NCBI RefSeq assembly: GCF_018390515.1
Contig: NZ_JAHBBK010000006.1
Span: 1-64,000, forward strand
DNA length: 64,000 bases
Source: Mucilaginibacter sp. Bleaf8
GTDB lineage: Bacteria; Bacteroidota; Bacteroidia; Sphingobacteriales; Sphingobacteriaceae
Direction of reading: 5' to 3'
Shown: positions 9,020 to 16,567 of the stretch, in pieces
Layout: each line of letters begins with the position of its first letter
Position numbering within the stretch: position 1 is the stretch's first letter
The notes under the pieces: generated by a model
The model's database searches: none
Told to the model about the DNA's origin: nothing
What the model saw: the letters and a program-made list of their open reading frames with translations, nothing else
Program-made: the position numbers and the translations under genes

Positions 9020-9934
9020 ATGAAAAAGGAAGAAAATCTGATTTATAAATTAGAATCCTTAACCGACTTTCACCGGATGTTTGGGCTCATCGCGCCCAGG
9101 CATCCGCTGGTCAGTTTTGTTGATATCCAGCAAATGAAATTTGAGCCGGCAAATCTCCCAGGCGCCTTAATCATGGATTTCTATAAAATAGCCTTTAAAG
9201 CTGGTTTATGCGGCAAGGCCAGATATGGCCAAAACTATTATGATTTTGGCGAAGGGGGTTTGGTATTTACCTCACCGGGACAAGTGTTTGAAAGTCCGGA
9301 TGGTTCTGCCACTTCCGGTTATATGTTACTTGTTCACCCCGATCTACTTTTGTCTTATCCTATCGCGAAGAAAATTAAGCAATATGGCTTCTTTTCTTAT
9401 GCTGCAAACGAAGCCCTGCATCTATCCGAGCAGGAACGGGCCACCATCATGACCATCTTTAACATTATTGATGAAGAGTTAACCAGCCGCATTGATGATT
9501 TTAGCCAGGATGTAATTGTTTCGCAGGTTGAGCTATTGCTGAATTACAGCAACCGCTTTTATAAACGGCAGTTTATTACCCGCAAAGCAGTTAACAATAG
9601 CCAGTTACAGCAGTTGGAAGAGCTGCTTGATCAGTATTTTACAACCAATAAAGCCGTGATTCAGGGGATACCAACCGTTCAATACCTGGCAGAACAGCTG
9701 CACTTATCACCCAGCTATTTGAGCGATATGTTGCGGGCGCTGACCGGTGAGAATGCGCAACAATTGATACACCACAAATTGGTAGAAAAAGCAAAAGAAG
9801 CTCTGTCAACATCCAATCTATCGGTTGCTGAAGTGGCTTACCAATTAGGGTTCGAACATCCGCAATCACTTACCCGGTTGTTTAAAAGCAAGACAAAGAT
9901 GTCGCCAGTAGATTTTCGGAAATCGTTTAATTAA
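9020..9934 (+). CDS. AraC-family transcriptional regulator
   Basis: This 304-aa protein has an N-terminal cupin-like sensor region (about 1-180) and a C-terminal AraC DNA-binding domain. The two helix-turn-helix motifs are VQYLAEQLHLSPSYLSDML and LSVAEVAYQLGFEHPQSLTR, followed by FKSKTKMSPVDFRK. It is the third gene of the NmrA/SDR unit, so autoregulation and control of the two reductases is the simplest reading. The ligand is not evident. Confidence 0.92.
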   Translation: MKKEENLIYKLESLTDFHRMFGLIAPRHPLVSFVDIQQMKFEPANLPGALIMDFYKIAFKAGLCGKARYGQNYYDFGEGGLVFTSPGQVFESPDGSATSGYMLLVHPDLLLSYPIAKKIKQYGFFSYAANEALHLSEQERATIMTIFNIIDEELTSRIDDFSQDVIVSQVELLLNYSNRFYKRQFITRKAVNNSQLQQLEELLDQYFTTNKAVIQGIPTVQYLAEQLHLSPSYLSDMLRALTGENAQQLIHHKLVEKAKEALSTSNLSVAEVAYQLGFEHPQSLTRLFKSKTKMSPVDFRKSFN

Positions 9935-9955
9935 AATCAATACCGGCTTCGCATA

Positions 9956-10318
9956 AAAGTCAGTTATATCACAGCCGAGGACCCGCACAATGTGATCATA
10001 GCAGACCATAGCTATGCCGGGGCTGTGATTGCAGGTATTGCGGACAGGATACCCGGATGTTTGTCTAAATTGGTTCCTGAATGCAATGCCCTGGGAAATG
10101 GGCAAAATGCCCTCGATGTAGTCAAGAAGATATCCGGCAATATCTTAATAAGGGCCGCTACAGACTTCGATAAAGGACTAAGTATGCCGCTTTTACCAGT
10201 TACCTTTTGGGGTTGATCCACTTTTGCCGGTATCAAATGGGTGAACGCCCCCGGTTGTACCCAAATAAGTTCTACTATATATGCCGGGCTAATACGAAGC
10301 GGCGAAGGTTTTATCATA
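9956..10318 (+). pseudogene. Decayed alpha/beta-hydrolase gene
   Basis: The frame from 9956 translates to VSYITAEDPHNVIIADHSYAG, then AVIAGIADRIPGCLSKLV. This matches the nucleophile-elbow region of salicylate-esterase-like alpha/beta hydrolases (usual form VGHSYGG, then GVADRxPxxLxxLVYLDA), with Ser kept but the flanking glycines lost. The frame meets a TGA at 10214 and beyond it continues with recognisable pieces (GIKWVNAPGCTQ, resembling the AWVNARCTPQ segment) to about 10318. There is no start and no N-terminal third. It lies after the AraC gene and was probably once a member of that detoxification operon. Confidence 0.6.
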
Positions 10319-10520
10319 TAAACTAACCTTTCTGTTTTCAGCGACATAAAAAATCAGTTTACAGTTTTGTAACTGAATCAGAACAGGAAGATTGCTAAAC
10401 TAAATCGATACGGTATTTGATAAAAACACATAAATGATCCAAAGCAGGTACACAAAATTGTCTCTTGAATGTTCAACAGAACGGTAATGGCTGTCAAAAA
10501 CCATTATTCTTTTTTAGAAC

Positions 10521-11633
10521 ATGACATCAGTATCAGCCTACAGGATAGAAAATTTAGAGGAAGCCGATACGCCGCTTCTGGCCGTATATCCTGATATCGT
10601 AGTCAAGAACATCGGAAAATTGATCAGTTTCTTTCCTGACAAAAAACAGATACGCCCGCATGTTAAGACGCATAAGTGCCCGCAGGTGGTAAAATTGCTT
10701 ATAGAGGCCGGTATTACAAAGTTTAAATGTGCTACAATTGCGGAAGCAGAGATGCTTGCGATTGCAGGTGCTGTTGATATATTATTAGCGTACCAGCCCA
10801 TCGGCCCAAAAGTTTTCCGCTTCATTAAATTGATGACCACTTATCCGGATTGTTCCTTCTCTTGTTTGGTTGATAATGAAACGTCTGCTCAGCAAATTTC
10901 TAAAGCGGCTATCGAGTTTAATCTGATTGCAGGCGTTTGGATTGATCTGAATGTGGGCATGGACCGTACTGGTGTTTTGCCGGCGACTGAAGGCAAAAGG
11001 TTATTTCAATTCTGCGGCCATTTAGACGGTATTAAAATTGCCGGACTACACGCTTACGACGGCCATTTAACAGATCCGGACCCCGGCGTACGCCTGGCAC
11101 AGGCAGACGAGGGCTTTGCGGCTGTAAGAAATTTAGCCAATGACCTGGTACTCGCCGGGTTTGACCTGCCCAATATTGTAGCCGGAAGCACGCCGACTAT
11201 TCAATACTATGCTCAGCAACCGAATATAGAATGCAGTCCTGGCACTTTTATATACTGGGACCAGCACTACCAGCGTCAATTTCCTGAGTTGGCCTTTGAA
11301 AATGCCGCATTGGTCATCAGCCGGGTGATCTCTAAGCCAAATCCGGAAACAGTGTGCCTGGATTTGGGCTATAAAGCAGTCTCATCGGAAAGCAGCAAAG
11401 AGGAAAGGGTTGATTTTCCTGAACTATCAGATGCTCAGATTATTTCACAAAGTGAGGAACACCTTCTGGTCTTCTCCGGAGCCTCGGAGCTTCAGATAAG
11501 TGACGTTGTTTATGGGTTGCCTTACCATATTGGCCGCACCTGCAATCTGTATGAAGCATGTGCCATAATAAAAGATCATAAAATTGAGGAATACTGGCAC
11601 CATACAGCCAGGAGTAGATGTATAAATCTCTAA
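10521..11633 (+). CDS. D-threonine aldolase / D-serine dehydratase-like PLP enzyme (DSD1/D-TA family)
   Basis: This 370-aa protein has an alanine-racemase-like TIM barrel with the PLP-lysine motif RPHVKTHKC (Lys49), typical of low-specificity D-threonine aldolases. The phosphate-binding GST segment follows (IVAGSTPTIQYY, about 232). The C-terminal D-serine-dehydratase-like domain ends with the metal-site region LPYHIGRTCNLYE, which provides the expected His and Cys although the usual P-x-H-x-C-P-T spacing is altered. Family reaction: retro-aldol cleavage of D-beta-hydroxy amino acids, or D-serine deamination, with a divalent metal. The gene stands alone. The exact substrate cannot be told from sequence. 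Confidence 0.88.
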   Translation: MTSVSAYRIENLEEADTPLLAVYPDIVVKNIGKLISFFPDKKQIRPHVKTHKCPQVVKLLIEAGITKFKCATIAEAEMLAIAGAVDILLAYQPIGPKVFRFIKLMTTYPDCSFSCLVDNETSAQQISKAAIEFNLIAGVWIDLNVGMDRTGVLPATEGKRLFQFCGHLDGIKIAGLHAYDGHLTDPDPGVRLAQADEGFAAVRNLANDLVLAGFDLPNIVAGSTPTIQYYAQQPNIECSPGTFIYWDQHYQRQFPELAFENAALVISRVISKPNPETVCLDLGYKAVSSESSKEERVDFPELSDAQIISQSEEHLLVFSGASELQISDVVYGLPYHIGRTCNLYEACAIIKDHKIEEYWHHTARSRCINL

Positions 11634-11670
11634 GTCCAACGCTCGGCAAAGGCCATTCTATAAGGATTCA

Positions 11671-11838
11671 ATGGCTACAAAGCATGAATTGATTACCAAG
11701 GTTGGTATTTACAGATTTAAAGAAGAGCTGAATAACATAACTACACTGACCGGCTTCAAAGATTTTCATGTGCAAGCCGCTGCCGAAATTATCGAAGAAA
11801 GATATCTCTCTGATTCTGTTCAATTTCAGGACAGTTGA
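11671..11838 (+). CDS. Small hypothetical protein (55 aa)
   Basis: ATG at 11671 with AAGGA just upstream opens a 55-codon frame to TGA at 11836. The product is soluble, mixed alpha/beta and charged (MATKHELITKVGIYRFKEEL at the N-terminus). It lies 37 bp after the D-threonine aldolase gene on the same strand and could be cotranscribed. I do not recognise a family. The codon pattern and ribosome-binding sequence favour a real gene, but the length makes this uncertain. Confidence 0.45.
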   Translation: MATKHELITKVGIYRFKEELNNITTLTGFKDFHVQAAAEIIEERYLSDSVQFQDS

Positions 11839-11909
11839 CGGGTTAAATCATCATTCCGCTTTCTGTCTTTAATAGTCACTGCAAGAAACAATGATTGGCA
11901 TACTGTTGG

Positions 11910-13796
11910 TTAACCCTGCTTTTCCAGGTGTGTTAAAGCGGTGATCTTACGGATAACCTGATCCAGCTTTTCAGTCGCATCTTCCAGATAATTAAGCAAA
12001 GCACCCATATCTTCCTCCGAAGGATTGTTCTTCAGCATGTTGGTGATAGACATAATATTGGTAAGGGGAGCCCTAACGAGATGGGATTGTGTCCAGGAAA
12101 TATCCGTAAAGGCTTTATTTTGCTTCTCAATGGTGTTCAGGTGGTTCTGGCGCTCGGAGATATCACGCTCGGTGATACAAACCCCAATGACAGTACTTTC
12201 GTGATATACTGGTGTTAGTGTGAGGTGCGACCAGTATTTAGAGCCGTCTCCTGAATCAAAGGCCCTGTCATACTCAACCACTTCACCTTCGCTCACCTGC
12301 CTTAAATACCGGCCGAATGTTTCCCTTCGGTGTGGCTGCAGGTAGCATAACAGGCTATCGCCGGTTTTAAGCGTTTGCCCAAGAAATCTGTTTAAATATT
12401 TTTTTGCCCGGCTGTTAAATGCTTTTACATGATAAGTAGCATCCAGCAGCACGAAAGATTCTATGGAACTTTCAAAGATGGCTCTCAGGTTAAACTCTGA
12501 TTCTTTGATCTTAATTTGCGCCAGTTTATGCGCGGTTACATCCCGTAATGCACCTACCATCCGGGTTGCTTTTCCGTTCACATCCCGTACAATCCAAGCC
12601 CGGTCTGTTACATGGGCATAAGCACCGTCCGCTTTGCGGTAGCGGTATTCGTCCGCCCAGTTAGATACCAAACCTTCAGCAGCCTCCGTAATACTTTTTA
12701 TTACCCGGCTAGCGTCTTCCGGATGTATAGCTTCCTGCCACGCGTCAATGTGAGGCTTGTTTGAAGCCTGGTCATATCCAAAAATACTTTGGTAATTCTC
12801 TCCCCAAAACAAGCTGTTGTGCGTCAAATCCCAGTCCCAGATGGCATCGAATGTAGCTTTGCTTACATAGCGATATCGTAAGTTACTTTCTTCAGCTTCC
12901 CGGGTTTTCAAGGCCAATTCCTCGTTGAGTAATTTGAGGTTTTGCTCATACTGATAATGCTGTGTAACGTCCTCAAAAACCCAAAGCACGCCATTCATGC
13001 TGCCGGTCTTTACCCTGCGAAACTGGATGTTAATCGCTGTAATGACCGGCTCTTCATAAAGCCACAGCCAGTCCTGTACCTTTTTGTCAGCAAATGCCGC
13101 AATGGCTTTTTCTTCAATTTCCTGCTGGTTGGTAGCTTTACTGCGCAATTTGGACATAGCCTCGTGTATTAAGGCCGCATCATTGGTTCCGGGAGGTAAC
13201 CGGAGTAACTGTGCTGCATTTTCATTGATCCAGCAATAACCACCGTGGTCTTCTAAAAATACGATACTGTGTGGTAACGATTTAAGAATGCCGTTAAACC
13301 TGATCTTGAGCTGATCATGCTTGCGTTTTGCATGATAGTCATTATGCAGGCTGTTTATAGCGTGCTGGCAAAACTTCAGGAATTCGAGGTGTTCGGAATT
13401 AAATGAATAATCTGCGTTATAAGCTATCACATAGCATGCGGTATGATGAGTAGTTTTTACAGGCAGGATATAGCAAGCCTGTACCTCGTTCGCCATTGAT
13501 CCGGCAAGTATTTTTTTGAGACTATTAACGGCCTTTCCGGCTTCCTGTACCTTTAGCAATGCCCCGATACTTTCCGGACTAAAAATCAAGGTCTGCTCAA
13601 CGGCCATCCGATGGCTACTCATTGATGTGGCGAACAACGTATTTTTTTCAAGCCAAAACACCTGCGTTGCCTTTGTATAAATAAGCAGGTTCAGCAAGCA
13701 GCTGTTAACCGGGCCGTTTGCAGTTGCCTCCGGCTTATCTTTTTGAACGGCTTCCAGAAAGTCAAACCCTTGCCTTAACCAATTTGTATGTTCCAC
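11910..13796 (-). CDS. Multi-PAS sensor protein ending in an HisKA-like dimerisation hairpin, no ATPase domain
   Basis: This 628-aa cytosolic protein has an N-terminal GAF-like region (about 1-165), a PAS domain (about 175-290), a PAS_3 domain with PAC (about 305-430, FDAIWDWDLT, WQEAIHPEDASRV) and another PAS (about 435-555, ending VCITERDISERQ). The last 60 residues look like a histidine-kinase dimerisation hairpin with a phospho-acceptor box (QSHLVRAPLTNIMSI, His about 570), but the protein stops there with no N, G1 or G2 boxes. It starts with GTG at 13796, only 6 bp after the stop of the RsbQ-like hydrolase gene, which implies translational coupling. I infer a sensory partner of that hydrolase, analogous to RsbP but with a different output. 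Confidence 0.85.
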   Translation of the reverse strand: MEHTNWLRQGFDFLEAVQKDKPEATANGPVNSCLLNLLIYTKATQVFWLEKNTLFATSMSSHRMAVEQTLIFSPESIGALLKVQEAGKAVNSLKKILAGSMANEVQACYILPVKTTHHTACYVIAYNADYSFNSEHLEFLKFCQHAINSLHNDYHAKRKHDQLKIRFNGILKSLPHSIVFLEDHGGYCWINENAAQLLRLPPGTNDAALIHEAMSKLRSKATNQQEIEEKAIAAFADKKVQDWLWLYEEPVITAINIQFRRVKTGSMNGVLWVFEDVTQHYQYEQNLKLLNEELALKTREAEESNLRYRYVSKATFDAIWDWDLTHNSLFWGENYQSIFGYDQASNKPHIDAWQEAIHPEDASRVIKSITEAAEGLVSNWADEYRYRKADGAYAHVTDRAWIVRDVNGKATRMVGALRDVTAHKLAQIKIKESEFNLRAIFESSIESFVLLDATYHVKAFNSRAKKYLNRFLGQTLKTGDSLLCYLQPHRRETFGRYLRQVSEGEVVEYDRAFDSGDGSKYWSHLTLTPVYHESTVIGVCITERDISERQNHLNTIEKQNKAFTDISWTQSHLVRAPLTNIMSITNMLKNNPSEEDMGALLNYLEDATEKLDQVIRKITALTHLEKQG

Positions 13797-13802
13797 GCTT
13801 TG

Positions 13803-14606
13803 CTACTTGATGAATTCCCGAATTGCTTTTATGATCTCCTGAGGTGCACTCATATGCGGAAAGTGTCCTTCTGCATCTACTGTTACCAGGCGGCTATTTC
13901 TAATATGCTGGTTAAGATAGATGGAAACCTCTTCAGGCACAACGGTATCCGTCTGGGATCGGATCAGCAGCACCTCTCGATTTACCTGAGGTAATATACT
14001 GCGAAAGTCTGATTCGAAAATAGACTTTGCCACTTGCAGCGCAGTGTCTGGTCTTAAAGCACTTAAGCTTTTCGAAAAGCTGGCTGCAAGATCAGGGTTG
14101 TGATGATTGGCCATGGCAAGTTTGGAAAATCCGCTTGCCCACTGCAGATAGCCGTCTGTCATTTGCGTATAAAGAGACTCCAGATCCTGCTTGCTAAACC
14201 CACCGCAGTACCCGGCATCATTCAAATATCTGGGTGAAGCACCGATTAAGATAAGCTTGGAAAACACATCATGCGCACTAATCGAAGACAACAGACCAAT
14301 CATTGCGCTAACAGAATGGCCTACAAATATGGCATTACGTAAATTCAATGTATTGGCAATCTCTAAAAGATCTAACGCATAGCCTTGCAGAGAGCGGTAT
14401 TTAGCAGGAGAGTAAGATAACGGGGCCGCCTGACCCGCACCGGCATTGTCAAATAAAACGAGCCTATAACTGCTTTCAAAAGCGGGCTTAACGCCCCTCC
14501 AGGCTGTCTGATCTGAACCAAATCCGTGTGCAAAAACGATCGTTTCAGGTCTTTCTATGTTCCCTTCTACATGTACGTTATTTCTTCTCAATATATCATT
14601 ACTCAT
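13803..14606 (-). CDS. RsbQ-like alpha/beta hydrolase
   Basis: This 267-aa protein (ATG at 14606; a GTG three codons upstream is less likely) aligns from memory along its length with Bacillus subtilis RsbQ and plant D14/KAI2. Matching segments include FAHGFGSDQTAW, LFDNAGAG, FVGHSVSAMIGLL, SPRYLNDAGY-GGF and AEGHFPHMSAP. The triad is Ser98, Asp220 and His248. RsbQ makes or processes a small hydrophobic ligand sensed by the PAS domain of RsbP in the energy-stress pathway. Here the next gene, 6 bp downstream, is also a PAS protein, which supports the same kind of pairing. No sigma-B system exists in Bacteroidota, so the output must differ. Confidence 0.88.
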   Translation of the reverse strand: MSNDILRRNNVHVEGNIERPETIVFAHGFGSDQTAWRGVKPAFESSYRLVLFDNAGAGQAAPLSYSPAKYRSLQGYALDLLEIANTLNLRNAIFVGHSVSAMIGLLSSISAHDVFSKLILIGASPRYLNDAGYCGGFSKQDLESLYTQMTDGYLQWASGFSKLAMANHHNPDLAASFSKSLSALRPDTALQVAKSIFESDFRSILPQVNREVLLIRSQTDTVVPEEVSIYLNQHIRNSRLVTVDAEGHFPHMSAPQEIIKAIREFIK

Positions 14607-15279
14607 TTGAAGCACCTGCTAATATTTTCGTAATTATTAAGTTTGTTGGCCAAATGGGCTTTCTTTTCCCTTCCTGACGATTTGGTGTAGCAATTCCCTA
14701 TAGTTTAAAGATATTGGAACCATTATCCAAATTCATGGAAAGAATACCAATATGGATTGACCAAAGGCACTTGTCGCCTTTTCGATAAACAATTATTTTG
14801 CCTGGTAAAGTAATATTTTACGGTGATAAGCTGGCATATGTTTTACAGTGGTCATGATAAGGTTATTTCTAAGTTTTTTTGATCAGGTACTTATGGGCAC
14901 AAGGTATAATCTTTTCCTGACTATATCTGTGTTTAGCTGCTATGGAGGCTTTATTTGTCCAAACTGTGAAAACTTTTCCCCTTTGCACCCACCCTCTTAG
15001 CTGACTTAGCATAACGGCTTATAGAATAGTTATGCCGTACGCCTGATAATTACTTTATAGACAACTTTCGATACCTATTAAGATAGTTCGGATCTTATTA
15101 GTAAATAGTTGTAAATCTATGGCATATTCTACTTTTAACAATAAGTACTCAATGAATTGATAACCCTTTCGTAAGTACTTCCGTTTAAATGCTTAGACTG
15201 TGGTACCTTTCTTGTAAAAATAATTAAGAGCAACCGGAGAATATCGTTCAAACGCATACACCCTTTTAGAAGACAGGTA
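14607..15279. other. Intergenic region between the RsbQ-like gene and the PAS kinase gene
   Basis: About 670 bp without a convincing gene between divergent units; it must hold both promoters. An inverted repeat GCATAAC-N13-GTTATGC lies at 15009-15035, and a second, looser one (ATATTGG at 14711, CCAATAT at 14747) lies nearer the hydrolase gene. Neither is assigned to a regulator. Confidence 0.4.
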
Positions 15280-16374
15280 ATGATTGAGGAGTTAAAAGAC
15301 TTTAGCTATATCCAGAATATTATGGCGTATTCGTTGGATATGATCTGTACAGTGAACCAAGAAGGCTGCTTTGTTAGCATGAGCAATGCTGTTGAAGATA
15401 TTTTAGGTTATAAGATAGGAGAAGTACTGGGCCGAAACTTTGCTGATTTTGTTCATCCGGATGACAGTGAACTCGCAGCCGCTAAGGCTGAGGAAATTTT
15501 ATCCGGTATACCAGCCCGAAACTTTGTAAACCGATGCAGGCACAAAAACGGCACCTACGTGTATCTGTCCTGGAGCTCATTTTGGTCAGAAGAAAATGAC
15601 TTGATCTACGGTATAGCCCGCGATGTGACCGAAATAAAAATCAGAGAGCAGAAGATACATGATCGCGAAGCTGCCCTGTCGCGTAGTGTGAGCCTGCTAA
15701 CTCAGCAGAACCAGCAGTTGAAGAGCTTTAATCATATTTTGACACACAATCTGCGAAACCATGCCAATAATATTGCGATGCTAACCAGCTTTCTGGATCG
15801 TGAAACTTTGGGCGCAGGTAATATTGAACTCGTTCTAAAGCTGGAGAAAGTTTCTCAAAAGCTCACAGGAACAATAAACGACCTTTCTGAAGCCATTAAA
15901 ATACGCGAGCGGGTTATCGAATCTGACAGGATTCCGTTAGAGGCGGCCACCGCTGAGGTGCTAAAAATATTGGCCATGGACCTTAATTATCTGAAAGCAG
16001 AGGTTGTACTGGCTTATGATATTGCTGAGATTAATTTTCCTAAAATATATTTTGAAAGTTTATTAACGAATCTGATCAGCAATTCACTCAAGTATAAGCG
16101 GGCAACGGAGCGCCCCTTGATTCATATTGCTGCTTTTTATGATGAGGACAGGCACTGCAATGTGCTAACGTATGAGGATAACGGTATCGGTATTGACCTC
16201 GACCGTTATGGCGATCAGATTTTTGGCCTATATAAAACGTTTACTCACCGTCAGGATTCGCATGGTGTAGGCCTATTTTTGGTAAAAACGCAGGTAGAAT
16301 CTCAAGGCGGGAGCATTACAATCGAAAGCCGGCCGGATGAAGGTACAAGGTTTACCATCTTCTTTAAACCTTGA
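15280..16374 (+). CDS. PAS-domain sensor histidine kinase
   Basis: This 364-aa cytosolic kinase has a PAS domain at about 12-125 (YSLDMICTVNQEGCF, FVHPDDSELAAAK, GIARDVTEIK), a short coiled linker and a dimerisation helix with the acceptor region ILTHNLRNHANNI (His about 155). The ATPase domain follows with N box (NLISNSLKYK), G1 (YEDNGIGID) and G2 (GVGLFLVKTQ). No transmembrane segment or receiver domain is seen, and no response regulator gene is nearby. It lies divergent from the RsbQ/PAS pair, so an input link to that module is possible but unproven. Confidence 0.93.
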   Translation: MIEELKDFSYIQNIMAYSLDMICTVNQEGCFVSMSNAVEDILGYKIGEVLGRNFADFVHPDDSELAAAKAEEILSGIPARNFVNRCRHKNGTYVYLSWSSFWSEENDLIYGIARDVTEIKIREQKIHDREAALSRSVSLLTQQNQQLKSFNHILTHNLRNHANNIAMLTSFLDRETLGAGNIELVLKLEKVSQKLTGTINDLSEAIKIRERVIESDRIPLEAATAEVLKILAMDLNYLKAEVVLAYDIAEINFPKIYFESLLTNLISNSLKYKRATERPLIHIAAFYDEDRHCNVLTYEDNGIGIDLDRYGDQIFGLYKTFTHRQDSHGVGLFLVKTQVESQGGSITIESRPDEGTRFTIFFKP

Positions 16375-16522
16375 ATGACGCAGAATGTGATATGTGCGCA
16401 CTAGCTCTTTCCTTAGGCCGCCTTTTCAGTCTTTCAGTGACAGACAAATAGCCTTTTAATCGTTCTTGACAATAGCAGGCCTATTTATCCTTATTATGCA
16501 TGAAGGTTATTTATAGCGTAAA

Positions 16523-16560
16523 GCTTCCCGGATCTACTTCATTAGCAGATCCGGGCAAGC
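16523..16560. terminator. Bidirectional hairpin between convergent genes
   Basis: CCCGGATCT (16527-16535) pairs perfectly with AGATCCGGG (16547-16555) around an 11-nt loop, extended by GCTT/AAGC with one bulged C. It sits between the ends of the converging PAS kinase and ligD genes. There is no long U tract on the plus strand. Confidence 0.6.
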
Positions 16561-16567
16561 GCCATAG

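Noticed and set aside
10012..10347. 111-aa minus-strand ORF over the hydrolase remnant
   Set aside because: The plus strand shows homology-like hydrolase motifs; the minus-strand product has none.
14711..14753. Inverted repeat ATATTGG/CCAATAT upstream of the RsbQ-like gene
   Set aside because: The arms are only 7 bp with a 29-bp spacer in AT-rich DNA, within chance expectation.
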